Assembly (NCBI GenBank): GCA_030537195.1
Contig: JAUNOK010000012.1
Coordinates: 1-64,000, forward strand
Length of the DNA: 64,000 nt
Direction: 5' to 3'
Source of the DNA: Eubacteriales bacterium
GTDB lineage: Bacteria > Bacillota > Clostridia > Lachnospirales > Lachnospiraceae
Position numbers and translations under genes: made by a program. Below are positions 8,524 to 17,683 of the stretch, piece by piece (within the stretch, counting starts at the first letter, position 1; each line of letters starts with the position of its first letter). The notes beneath the pieces were generated by a model, which did no database searches, was not told the DNA's origin, and worked only from the letters and a program-made list of their open reading frames with translations.

Positions 8524-9525
8524 TTAATGGAATATATGATCTCCAATTATTACGAAATCTGAATAGTTGTTAACATCTACAGTATATAATGCTCTGAATG
8601 ATGTATAACCACCGATATTGTTAACACCTGATAATGCTTCAAGTGCTGCCTGCATACATTCTGTATTTCTAGGGCCATTGGCAAGTCTTGCTGCGAATCT
8701 CTCTGATGGATTACCAGCTCCGTCAGATACGCCAGAGAACTGTGATCTCTGATATATAACCCCTGTAACTGTATTAGGATAACGTCCGCTTCTTACTCTG
8801 TTAAGAATAACATTGGCAACTGCGAGCTTTCCTGCATATGGCTGATATCCAGCCTCCCAGTCTATGATACATGCCATAAGCCATATATCATCATCTGATA
8901 CGCTCATAGTTGGATTATATGTTATATCTGTACCTGATATTGTATTAGCGATTATTCTCTGTTTTCTGGCTTCCTCTGCTGCAGCTGCAGCTCTTGCAGC
9001 CTCTGCTTCTGCCTCAATTCTTGCTTCTTCTGCAAGTCTTGCAGCTTCTTCCTCTGCCTCAATAGCCTGAATCTCTGCTATTGTATAACCTGTAAGTAAA
9101 TTATCTGTTCCTACTTCCTGTGCTAATGCTTCAGCTTCTTCCCCAAAACATAAGCACTGTGTAAGTACATAGCCTTCGCAGTTTCCTGAACTTACTTTAG
9201 TCCATTCTTTACCAACTGAATCTACATCAACAAGTGTGTTAGTATATAATCTTCCAACAACCTCTGATGTATCTTCATCTGTAGTGTCATAAACATCAAG
9301 ATAAGGATCAGTTATTGCTACTGCCTTGTTCTTGTATGTTCCTGTTTCTTCATACCCAGTCACAAGAACTTCTTCTGTATTAGCCGAATAAGATGCAACT
9401 TTAATTCCCGTGTCAGTATTCTGTGTTTTCTCATAGGTAGTTGCTACTGCTGGAAGAACCGGTGTCATGAATAACACAATTGCAGCTCCGATATAGCAAG
9501 CAGCTTTGCTACTTCTAAGTCTCAT
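8524..9525 (-). CDS. Secreted SleB-type cell wall hydrolase with SH3-like domain
   Basis: 333 residues. Signal peptide 1-29 (hydrophobic core YIGAAIVLFMTPVLPAVA). About 55-125 is an SH3-like wall-binding domain (VVGRLYTNTLVDV...WTKV...CEGYVL). About 140-195 is an Ala/Glu-rich helical spacer. The C-terminal ~125 residues are a Hydrolase_2/SleB domain: DDIWLMACIIDWEAGYQPYAGKLAVANVILNRV with the catalytic Glu, then YPNTVTGVIYQRSQFSGV. SleB proteins are cortex lytic transglycosylases in spore formers, but this form with SH3 domain is general in Lachnospiraceae and probably acts on vegetative peptidoglycan. Single-gene unit with its own promoter and terminator. Confidence 0.88.
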   Translation of the reverse strand: MRLRSSKAACYIGAAIVLFMTPVLPAVATTYEKTQNTDTGIKVASYSANTEEVLVTGYEETGTYKNKAVAITDPYLDVYDTTDEDTSEVVGRLYTNTLVDVDSVGKEWTKVSSGNCEGYVLTQCLCFGEEAEALAQEVGTDNLLTGYTIAEIQAIEAEEEAARLAEEARIEAEAEAARAAAAAEEARKQRIIANTISGTDITYNPTMSVSDDDIWLMACIIDWEAGYQPYAGKLAVANVILNRVRSGRYPNTVTGVIYQRSQFSGVSDGAGNPSERFAARLANGPRNTECMQAALEALSGVNNIGGYTSFRALYTVDVNNYSDFVIIGDHIFH

Positions 9526-9568
9526 ATTATACTTCCCTTTCCGGCGGCTTATTTAGCTTCGCCTGCAA

Positions 9569-9589
9569 AATTGTTACAGAATTGTTACA
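9569..9589 (-). promoter_or_regulatory. Direct-repeat operator candidate in the hydrolase leader
   Basis: Two exact copies of AATTGTTACA (plus reading) at 9569-9578 and 9580-9589, one helical turn apart, a few bases downstream of the -10 box. This is a typical layout for a response-regulator or repressor site. Confidence 0.4.
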
Positions 9590-9604
9590 ATTTATTACGG
9601 AATT

Positions 9605-9633
9605 ATAATAGCAAAGTTACAGCATTTTGTCAA
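9605..9633 (-). promoter_or_regulatory. Promoter of the SleB-type hydrolase
   Basis: TTGACA (9628-9633), 17 bases, TATTAT (9605-9610) on the minus strand. Confidence 0.7.
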
Positions 9634-9640
9634 ATATGTT

Positions 9641-9666
9641 AAAAACCCGCTCATAGAGCGGGTTTG
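9641..9666 (-). terminator. Terminator of the rRNA methylase gene
   Basis: Stem AACCCGCTC/GAGCGGGTT with tight loop followed by a T run on the minus strand, about 15 bases after the stop codon at 9681. Confidence 0.85.
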
Positions 9667-9680
9667 CAAGCATCTGTATT

Positions 9681-10475
9681 CTATATTGTTCTCTGGCGTA
9701 CTGCCTCATATGTAAGAATTGTACATGCTATAGCCGCATTTAACGATTCTACCTCTCCCTGCATAGGAATTCTTATGAGTGTATCAGCCTGCTTTGTAAT
9801 ATCATCTGTAAGTCCGTTGCCTTCGTTACCTATAAGAAATGCTGTCGGCGTACTGTAATCTTCACCAAGATATGTGTTCTTACCGTCAAGATGTGCAGCA
9901 TAGACCTTAACTCCGGCTTTCTGGCACTGTGCAACAGCCTCACTAAAATCCTGTACATACACGAATGGCACTCTGAATATCGAACCCATTGTTGAACGTA
10001 TAGTCTTAGGATTATATATATCCACAGTATTAGGACTCATGATAACTCCTGTAACTCCTGCACCTTCTCCCATCCTTAAGATAGTTCCAAGATTGCCAGG
10101 GTCCTGCAGATTCTCTACAAGGATAAGCAGCGGATTGCCTGTAAGCATATCTGAAAGACTATTGTCCTTCATCTTCACAACTGCCATAATTCCCTGTGGT
10201 GTCTGTGTCTGTGACATTCTGTCAAATACATTATCTGCGACAATCTCAATCCTGTCTGCAGTAATTCCCTGCTTTCCTGACAGTTCACTGGCATATTCAG
10301 GATTATTATTCTGGAATCTTTCTGACATGTATATCTTCACAAGTGAATCTGCCGGCACTTCAGACACCATGCGGATTCCCTCTACAACATATTCATTATT
10401 CTTCTTTCTTTCCTTAGCCTTGGAAAGCAGTGACATCACATGCTTTACCTGCGAACTGCTGGTACTGGTTATCAT
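9681..10475 (-). CDS. SpoU/TrmH-family RNA 2'-O-methyltransferase
   Basis: 264 residues. Transfers methyl from S-adenosylmethionine to a ribose 2'-OH, most likely in rRNA. The start at 10475 (MITSTSSSQVKHV) follows AAAGGTAACC; a GTG 30 bases upstream has no good site. N-terminal substrate-binding domain (to about 90) then the knotted SpoU domain: ENLQDPGNLGTILRMGEGAGV (motif 1), FLIGNEGNGLTDD (motif 2) and RIPMQGEVESLNAAIACTILTYE (motif 3). These three motifs make the family certain; the exact target nucleotide is unknown. It lies just downstream of pfkA. Confidence 0.9.
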   Translation of the reverse strand: MITSTSSSQVKHVMSLLSKAKERKKNNEYVVEGIRMVSEVPADSLVKIYMSERFQNNNPEYASELSGKQGITADRIEIVADNVFDRMSQTQTPQGIMAVVKMKDNSLSDMLTGNPLLILVENLQDPGNLGTILRMGEGAGVTGVIMSPNTVDIYNPKTIRSTMGSIFRVPFVYVQDFSEAVAQCQKAGVKVYAAHLDGKNTYLGEDYSTPTAFLIGNEGNGLTDDITKQADTLIRIPMQGEVESLNAAIACTILTYEAVRQRTI

Positions 10476-10525
10476 TATCAGGTTACCTTTCTTTAAATGT
10501 ATCACTTATAATATTATTAAAAATA

Positions 10526-11500
10526 TTACTTAGAAAGTAATGCACTTATATTAAATTCATAATCGTTAATGTCTTTAGTCATAGCAAGTGCTTCATCAAT
10601 ATCATAATCTACGAACTTGCCATCCTTGTAAGCTACAAGTCTGTTGCTCTTGCCGTCTGCAAGAAGGTCAACTGCATAAGCACCCATGATAGATGCATAC
10701 ATTCTGTCCTTACATGTTGGAGAACCACCACGCTGCATATATCCTAATATTGTAGCTCTTGTCTCAACGCCTGTTGCAGCCTCAATTCTTCTAGCCATTC
10801 CTGTAGAATGTCCGATACCTTCTGCATTGATAATAAGATGATGCTTCTTACCCTTCTTTCTTCCCTCAATGATATGGTTGATAAGTGCCTGCTCATCATT
10901 GTCATATCTTTCTGGAAGAAGGATATCCTCTGCACCATTGGCAATACCACACCATAATGCGATGTATCCGGCATTACGTCCCATAACTTCGATAATACTG
11001 CATCTTTCATGTGATGTAGATGTATCTCTAATCTTATCAATAGCTTCCATTGCTGTATTAACTGCTGTATCAAATCCGATTGTATAATCTGTACATGCAA
11101 TATCAAGGTCGATAGTTCCAGGAATTCCTATTGTATTGATTCCCTGTGCAGCAAGCTTCTGTGCACCTCTGAATGAGCCATCTCCACCAATTACAACAAT
11201 TCCGTCAATTCCATGCTTTCTGCATACTTCAGCGCCCTTTTTCTGACCTTCTTCTGTCATAAACTCCATACAACGCGCTGTATAAAGGACTGTTCCACCT
11301 CGCTGGATAATATCAGCAACGCTTCGCTTGTCCATATCAATTATCTCATCATTAAGTAGTCCGTTATAGCCCTTCTGAATACCCTTGACCTTAAGTCCCT
11401 TATTCAAAGCAGTTCTGACAACTGCACGGATAGCTGCGTTCATGCCTGGAGCATCTCCACCACTTGTTAATACGCCGATTGTTTTAATTTCCTTTGCCAT
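10526..11500 (-). CDS. pfkA: ATP-dependent 6-phosphofructokinase
   Basis: 324 residues. Phosphorylates fructose 6-phosphate in glycolysis. GGDAPGMNAAIRAVV (about 14-28), ATP-loop GGDGSFRGA with Gly after GGD typical of ATP rather than pyrophosphate enzymes, catalytic segment GTIDLDIACTDYTIGFDT, and ILGYMQRGGSP. The usual TIDND is TIDLD, a variant I recall in other Clostridia that keeps both aspartates. AAAGGGGAAG precedes the ATG. It follows dnaE and may be coregulated. Confidence 0.95.
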   Translation of the reverse strand: MAKEIKTIGVLTSGGDAPGMNAAIRAVVRTALNKGLKVKGIQKGYNGLLNDEIIDMDKRSVADIIQRGGTVLYTARCMEFMTEEGQKKGAEVCRKHGIDGIVVIGGDGSFRGAQKLAAQGINTIGIPGTIDLDIACTDYTIGFDTAVNTAMEAIDKIRDTSTSHERCSIIEVMGRNAGYIALWCGIANGAEDILLPERYDNDEQALINHIIEGRKKGKKHHLIINAEGIGHSTGMARRIEAATGVETRATILGYMQRGGSPTCKDRMYASIMGAYAVDLLADGKSNRLVAYKDGKFVDYDIDEALAMTKDINDYEFNISALLSK

Positions 11501-11606
11501 AACTTCCCCTTTCTTATCTCTTCATATTATTTTCTGTTTTATGTTACCACATTATAAAAGAAAAATCTTCATTTTCTGACAAAATTTTACCAATCTTAAT
11601 TAAAAT

Positions 11607-14600
11607 TTATGTTGTAGCAACATTTTTCTCACCGTACTTAGTCTTAAGAATGTAAAGCAGGTCTGATGATACCTTCACACACTGGCTCGGTGGAAGTGCA
11701 ATCCTCTGTTTTTCTGCCACACAATATATTGTGACTGTATCTTTACCATCTGATTCCATCAGAATATCAAAAAGTTCATCTCTGTGTGCCTCATATTCTG
11801 CAAGACTGTCGAATCGGAGCCACAGTCTTCTTGGTACACTGTCAAAGCTTATAAGACTGTCTGCAATAAGCTTTGCTTCTGCACCTACGTTGGCCTGCAC
11901 ACGTCCTGTAATGAACACTTTATTGGTCATATCAAGAACTCTTCTGTTCTTCTCATACGCCTTAGGAAACAGTATAACTTCCACGCTTCCAACGAAATCT
12001 TCAATTGTAAGATAAGCCATCTGCTGCCCGGTCTTAGTCGTATTAACCTTGATATTCCTTACGAGTCCGCCTATTGTCTGCTTAGTACTGTCTGCTGCCT
12101 TAGTCTCTCCTGTCTCATCATCAACAAGGAAATCTGTGCTTCTCGCAGATATATGCTTCTCCCACATACCAGTATATTCATCAAGAGGATGTCCTGTTAC
12201 ATATACACCAAGAACTTCTTTCTCTCTTTCAAGAAGATCTTCTTTCTCGAATTCAGAAATATCTGGAATCTTCATTTCAAGACTCTGTTTATCCTCTTCA
12301 CTTACAAGGTCAAAGAGCGACATCTGCCCCGAGATAGCGTCTTTATTCTGCTTAATAGCTGAATCCATCATTCTTTCATATACATTGAGCATACCTCTTC
12401 TTGTATGTCCAAATGTATCAAATGCACCAGCAAATATCAGGTGTTCAACGGTCCTTTTGTTAATAACGCCAGCCATTCTTGTGATGAAATCCTGCATAGA
12501 ATGGAATTCTCCATTATTGGTTCTTTCTTCAATAATTGCGCTGATTGTTGGTCTTCCCATGCTCTTAACCGCATTAAATCCGAATCTTATATCTTTACCC
12601 TCAACGCTGAAATCAGCCACTGAATTGTTAACATCAACAGGAAGAATCTTAATTCCCATCTCTCTTGCAGCAAGGATATATTCTGCAACTTTGCTTGTCT
12701 TATCCGTTACACTTGATATAAGCCAAGCCATGTATTCTACCGGATAATGCACTTTAAGATATGCCGTCTGGTACGCCACTACCGCATAACACGCCGCATG
12801 TGACTTGTTAAATGCATACTTCGCAAAGTCCATCATCTCATCATATATCTTATTGGCTACCTGTTCACTTATGCCGTTCTTAATACAGCCCGGTACTCCG
12901 TTAGCTTCATTGCCATATACAAAATTCTGGCGCTCCTGCTCCATTACATCAAGCTTCTTCTTAGCCATGGCTCTTCGCACATTATCACTTCCGCCCCATG
13001 AATATCCGGCAAGATCACGTACAATCTGCATAACCTGTTCCTGATACACCATACAGCCGTAAGTAGGCTCTAGTATAGGCTCTAACTGAGGACACTCATA
13101 TGTTATGTTACCTGCATTCTCTTTTCCCTTAATATACTGCGGAATGAAATCCATAGGACCCGGTCTATAAAGTGATATACCGGCTATTAAGTCCTCTAAA
13201 CAGTCTGGCTTTAACTCCTTCATGAAGTTCTTCATTCCACCACTCTCTAACTGGAATATGCCGGCACATTTGCCCTGACTTATGCACTCAAATACAGCTT
13301 TATCATTATAAGGTATCTTATCTACCGAGAATGAAGGGTCAATCTGCTGTTCACACTTCTCTGTCTGCTGGATTACAGTTAAGTTTCTAAGACCTAAGAA
13401 GTCGAACTTTAACAGTCCAAGGTGCTCAAGTGTAGGGCCTTCAAACTGTGTAACCTTGACATTATCAGCACCTACCGCAACAGGAACATACTCACCAACA
13501 TCCTTCTGACTGATAAGAACACCTGACGCATGAACTGATGCATGTCTTGGAAGACCTTCAAGTCTCTTCGCTTTATCTATAAGATCGTGTACTGTCGCAT
13601 CCTGCTCATACAGTGCTTTTAATTCCGCATTAGGCTTAATATCCCTGTCTGCATCACCATTCATGGCACTGTCTATTGTGACTCCGACCTTCTGTGGAAT
13701 CATCTTGGCAATATTATCAACCATTGCATATGGAAGGTCCATAACACGTCCTACATCCTTGATAACAGCCCTTGCTGCCATTGTTCCAAATGTAATTATC
13801 TGGCATACACATTCTTTACCGTATTTCTCTATAACATAGTCAATAACCTTCTGCCTGCCATCCGGCGCAAAGTCCACGTCAATATCGGGCATGGATACTC
13901 GTTCAGGGTTTAAGAATCGCTCGAAGACAAGATTGTATTTAATAGGGTCAAGTGTTGTTATTCCAAGACAGTATGCAACAAGACTTCCTGCTGCCGAGCC
14001 TCGTCCCGGTCCTACCGGAATGTCATGTGTCTTGGCATAATTAATGTAATCCCACACAATAAGGAAGTAATCCACATATCCCATTGAGTAGATAACTGAC
14101 AGTTCATACGAAAGTCTCTGGAATATATCGTTAGTGTCTTTCGCACGTTTTATGACAACGTCCTTTCTGTCAGCCACTATTGATGCCTTTGCCTGTTCTA
14201 TAACATCTTCAAGACTTACATCTGCAGTCTTGTCAGGATATCTCTTCTTTAATCCTTCATAACATAACGCATTAAGATATACCCATGAATTCTTTCCATA
14301 TTCTTCAGGTACATCAAATGCTGGCAGCTTTGTAACCCCGAATTCTATCTCAACATTACATCTGTCTGCTATCTTGTGTGTATTCTCGACAGCTTCCGGT
14401 ACGTATTTGAACAGTTCTGCCATCTCTTCCTCTGACTTTAAATAGAACTGTCCGCCCTCATAACGCATTCTGTTCTCATCTGAGAGTTTCTTACCTGTCT
14501 GGATACACAATAATATATCGTGTGCATCCACATCATCTGCATATGTGTAGTGCACATCGTTGGTACATACAAGCTCAATTCCTGTCTCTTTATGCATACG

Positions 14601-15173
14601 CATAAGCTGTGGATTGACATAATGCTGTTCCGCAATTCCGTGGTCCTGCAATTCGAGGAAGAAATTACCCTTACCGAATATATCCTGAAGCTCTAATGCA
14701 GCATCTCTTGCTGTCTCATACATGCCTCTTGAAAGATATCTCTGCACTTCTCCTGCAAGACACGCACTTGTTGCAATAATTCCTTCATGATATTCCCTTA
14801 ACACTTCTTTATCTACTCTTGGCTTATAATAGAATCCCTCCGTAAATCCTTTGGAAACTATCTTCATAAGGTTCTGGTAACCTGTATTATTCTCTGCAAG
14901 AAGTACAAGATGGTTATATTTATCTTCGCTCTGTCCTGCTCCTTTATCGAATCTTGAGCCAGGAGCAACATATACCTCGCATCCAAGAATAGGCTTGATT
15001 CCGACCTTCTTAGCCGCCTCATAGAAATCAATAACACCATACATTACACCATGGTCAGTTATTGCAAGGCTGTCCATGCCAAGCTCTTTCGCTCTCTTAG
15101 TTATCTCTTTAATCTTGCTGGAACCATCCAGCAGTGAATATTCTGTATGCACATGCAAATGTGTAAAACTCAT
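11607..15173 (-). CDS. dnaE: DNA polymerase III alpha subunit (DnaE)
   Basis: 1188 residues. The start at 15173 (MSFTHLHVHTEYSLLDG) has AAGGGG upstream. N-terminal PHP domain (HLHVHTEYSLLDGSSK, ITDHGVMYG), polymerase core with GPGRGSAAGSLVAYCLGI and catalytic aspartates in MPDIDVDFAPDGR (about 395-410), helix-hairpin-helix region (about 800-860), and a C-terminal OB fold (about 985-1090; TIGGLVRNIKV). The architecture is DnaE1-like. In low-GC Gram-positives DnaE works with PolC, extending primers on the lagging strand. Confidence 0.97.
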   Translation of the reverse strand: MSFTHLHVHTEYSLLDGSSKIKEITKRAKELGMDSLAITDHGVMYGVIDFYEAAKKVGIKPILGCEVYVAPGSRFDKGAGQSEDKYNHLVLLAENNTGYQNLMKIVSKGFTEGFYYKPRVDKEVLREYHEGIIATSACLAGEVQRYLSRGMYETARDAALELQDIFGKGNFFLELQDHGIAEQHYVNPQLMRMHKETGIELVCTNDVHYTYADDVDAHDILLCIQTGKKLSDENRMRYEGGQFYLKSEEEMAELFKYVPEAVENTHKIADRCNVEIEFGVTKLPAFDVPEEYGKNSWVYLNALCYEGLKKRYPDKTADVSLEDVIEQAKASIVADRKDVVIKRAKDTNDIFQRLSYELSVIYSMGYVDYFLIVWDYINYAKTHDIPVGPGRGSAAGSLVAYCLGITTLDPIKYNLVFERFLNPERVSMPDIDVDFAPDGRQKVIDYVIEKYGKECVCQIITFGTMAARAVIKDVGRVMDLPYAMVDNIAKMIPQKVGVTIDSAMNGDADRDIKPNAELKALYEQDATVHDLIDKAKRLEGLPRHASVHASGVLISQKDVGEYVPVAVGADNVKVTQFEGPTLEHLGLLKFDFLGLRNLTVIQQTEKCEQQIDPSFSVDKIPYNDKAVFECISQGKCAGIFQLESGGMKNFMKELKPDCLEDLIAGISLYRPGPMDFIPQYIKGKENAGNITYECPQLEPILEPTYGCMVYQEQVMQIVRDLAGYSWGGSDNVRRAMAKKKLDVMEQERQNFVYGNEANGVPGCIKNGISEQVANKIYDEMMDFAKYAFNKSHAACYAVVAYQTAYLKVHYPVEYMAWLISSVTDKTSKVAEYILAAREMGIKILPVDVNNSVADFSVEGKDIRFGFNAVKSMGRPTISAIIEERTNNGEFHSMQDFITRMAGVINKRTVEHLIFAGAFDTFGHTRRGMLNVYERMMDSAIKQNKDAISGQMSLFDLVSEEDKQSLEMKIPDISEFEKEDLLEREKEVLGVYVTGHPLDEYTGMWEKHISARSTDFLVDDETGETKAADSTKQTIGGLVRNIKVNTTKTGQQMAYLTIEDFVGSVEVILFPKAYEKNRRVLDMTNKVFITGRVQANVGAEAKLIADSLISFDSVPRRLWLRFDSLAEYEAHRDELFDILMESDGKDTVTIYCVAEKQRIALPPSQCVKVSSDLLYILKTKYGEKNVATT

Positions 15174-15269
15174 AGATTTTCCCCTTAAATTCAACCGATT
15201 AATTAACGATACATATTCAAATCAATAGAAAAAATATACCACATTTTCCGTCATATATCTACACGCAAT

Positions 15270-15305
15270 AATAATAAACAGGAGCCTGATTATCTCCGGC
15301 TCCTG
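15270..15305 (-). terminator. ftsH terminator
   Basis: CAGGAGCC/GGCTCCTG arms (15279-15286, 15298-15305) followed on minus by TTTATTATTATT, 23 bases beyond the ftsH stop. Confidence 0.8.
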
Positions 15306-15327
15306 TCTGTAAACTTAATTATTCTTA

Positions 15328-17457
15328 TTATTCCTGTGTGCCATCATTCTTATTATCTGAATCGTCATGATGCTCATTCTTATTATCATCTGAATGGTTA
15401 CCTATGTTCTTCCATATATCACTTTCAGGCTCACCACTCACTGTTGATGAATAACTGCCATCTTCATTGAAAGTTACGCTCTCTGCAACCTTCTCTGATG
15501 TTGAGAATGATGAAGTATCAACTGGCTCAGGTATTCCCTTCGCTTCTCTGAATATCTTCATGAATTCCTTACCTGTGATAGTCTCATGGTCATACAGATA
15601 TCTTGCAAGCTGATCCATGACTTCTCTGTTATCTCTGATAATCTGCTTAGCTTCTTCATAGCATGAAGCAATAAGCTTCTTAACTTCATCATCAACCTCT
15701 GCCTCTGTTGCCTGTGCACAGTTCATAGATGCTCTTCCGCTAAGGTACTCATCCTCAACTGTTGATAATGCAACAAGTCCGAATCTGTCTGACATGCCGT
15801 ATCTTGTAATCATAGTCTTGGCAAGGTTAGTTGCCTTCTTGATATCATCATAAGCACCGTTAGTAACTGATCCGAATACAACTTCTTCTGCTGCACGTCC
15901 ACCAACAAGTGATACAAGGTCTGTCATAAGTTCATCCTTAGTCTCAAGATGCTTCTCCTCCTCCGGGAAGTTAAGCACATAACCAAGTGAGCCGTTAGTA
16001 TGAGGTATAATAGTAATCTTCTGGACTGGATCAGAATTGTTCTTGATAGCTCTTATAAGCGCATGACCAATCTCATGGTAAGCGACAACCTGCTTCTCTT
16101 TCTTGCTAAGAACTCTCTCTTTCTTCTCCTTACCTGCTACAACTGTATCAAATGCTCCTAGAAGATCCTTCTGTGTTACAACATTACGTCCATCCTTAAC
16201 TGCTGCAATAGCTGCTTCGTTAATGATATTGGCAAGATCTGAACCTACAAGACCGCTTGTTGCCATTGCAATCTCTTCGAAATCAACTGTATCATCCATA
16301 AGCACATCCTTAGAATGTACCTTAAGAGTCTCAATTCTTCCCTTCTTATCAGGTCTGTCAACAGTAATTCTTCTGTCAAGTCGTCCTGGTCTAAGCAGTG
16401 CCTTATCAAGTACTTCCGGTCTGTTAGTTGCGGCAAGAATGAATATTCCCTTAGATGAATCGAAACCATCCATCTCTGCAAGTAACTGGTTCAATGTCTG
16501 CTCACGCTCGTCATTGCCACCGCCATACTTCGAATCTCTGCTCTTACCAATAGCATCAATCTCATCAATAAATATAATACAAGGAGCCTGCTTTGTTGCT
16601 TCCTTGAACAAGTCTCTTACTCGTGATGCACCTACACCAACGAACATCTCTACGAAATCAGAACCTGCAAGTGAGAAGAATGGTACATCTGCCTCACCGG
16701 CTACAGCCTTGGCAAGAAGTGTCTTACCAGTTCCCGGAGGTCCTACTAAAAGAGCACCCTTAGGAAGCTTCGCACCAATCTTGGCATACTTGTCAGGATA
16801 ATGTAAGAAATCAACAATCTCTGTAAGTGATTCCTTAGCCTCGTCCTGTCCTGCCACATCTTTAAATGTAACGCCTGTCTTTTTCTGGACATATACTTTG
16901 GCATTGCTCTTTCCAACGCCCATTCCGCCCATCATACCGCCATTCTTGGCAATTCTTCTATATACAAATGCGAAGATTATATATATGAATAAGAATGGAA
17001 GCACATACGCTACGAGGAACTCTACTATAGAAGAACTTGAATCTGGAATATATCCCTCAAATTCAATTCCTTTTCTCTTAAGAAGAGGTACAAGAGTATC
17101 ATCATTAACATATCCTGTATAATAAGTATATGAAACTCCTGCTATACCAGACTGCTTCTCCTCATCAACAGGTGTGATAAGGATTCTGTCCTGCTCTAAT
17201 GCTACTTTCTTGACCTTATCTTCATCTATCATCTGCATGAACTGGTCGTAACTTATCTCCTTGTATGTCGCATTCTTAAACATATTGCTAAGAAGCGTAA
17301 GTCCGATAAATGTTACAACTGCTGCTATAATAATGAATATTATCAGGTTAACATTCTTCGGCTTCTTATTATTATTGTTGTTATTACGGTTATTGTTGCG
17401 GTTATCGTTATTATTATTATAACCATTGTTATAACCGTTGTTGTTATAATTATCCAT
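15328..17457 (-). CDS. ftsH: ATP-dependent zinc metalloprotease FtsH
   Basis: 709 residues, membrane-anchored AAA+ protease degrading damaged membrane and regulatory proteins. The start at 17457 follows CAGGAGAAGAG. Residues 1-32 are a low-complexity Asn/Tyr/Gly tract, then TM1 (about 37-58), an extracytoplasmic domain, TM2 (about 140-160), and the AAA module with GPPGTGKTLLAKA, IIFIDEIDAIG and the second region of homology NRPEVLDKALLRPGR. Zinc site HEIGHA with a distal acidic ligand. The C-terminal tail is Asp/Asn/His-rich. The Asn-rich N-terminus is unusual for the family. Confidence 0.97.
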   Translation of the reverse strand: MDNYNNNGYNNGYNNNNDNRNNNRNNNNNNKKPKNVNLIIFIIIAAVVTFIGLTLLSNMFKNATYKEISYDQFMQMIDEDKVKKVALEQDRILITPVDEEKQSGIAGVSYTYYTGYVNDDTLVPLLKRKGIEFEGYIPDSSSSIVEFLVAYVLPFLFIYIIFAFVYRRIAKNGGMMGGMGVGKSNAKVYVQKKTGVTFKDVAGQDEAKESLTEIVDFLHYPDKYAKIGAKLPKGALLVGPPGTGKTLLAKAVAGEADVPFFSLAGSDFVEMFVGVGASRVRDLFKEATKQAPCIIFIDEIDAIGKSRDSKYGGGNDEREQTLNQLLAEMDGFDSSKGIFILAATNRPEVLDKALLRPGRLDRRITVDRPDKKGRIETLKVHSKDVLMDDTVDFEEIAMATSGLVGSDLANIINEAAIAAVKDGRNVVTQKDLLGAFDTVVAGKEKKERVLSKKEKQVVAYHEIGHALIRAIKNNSDPVQKITIIPHTNGSLGYVLNFPEEEKHLETKDELMTDLVSLVGGRAAEEVVFGSVTNGAYDDIKKATNLAKTMITRYGMSDRFGLVALSTVEDEYLSGRASMNCAQATEAEVDDEVKKLIASCYEEAKQIIRDNREVMDQLARYLYDHETITGKEFMKIFREAKGIPEPVDTSSFSTSEKVAESVTFNEDGSYSSTVSGEPESDIWKNIGNHSDDNKNEHHDDSDNKNDGTQE

Positions 17458-17516
17458 ACTCTTCTCCTGATATGATACTGTACTTATCTTAAGCATTTCC
17501 AAATAAGCCTGTTTTC

Positions 17517-17545
17517 ATTATAAAGAAGGAAAAAATATAAATCAA
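17517..17545 (-). promoter_or_regulatory. ftsH promoter
   Basis: TTGATT (17540-17545), 17 bases, TATAAT (17517-17522) on minus, 60 bases before the ftsH start and divergent from pyrG. Confidence 0.75.
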
Positions 17546-17683
17546 CCCAAATCTAAGGGTTTAATAAGATGTTTATATTTACTTTATATTATTAGTTTTT
17601 TTCTTTAAACTATGGAAATTTATAATACAGGGCTGTATAATATTGCATATTTTTTTGAATACACATTCAGATTGGAGGAAAAG

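Noticed and set aside
17546-17683. CTP-dependent attenuation leader of pyrG
   Set aside because: No clear GGGC start plus terminator arrangement as in Bacillus; sequence is AT-rich with only weak pairing.
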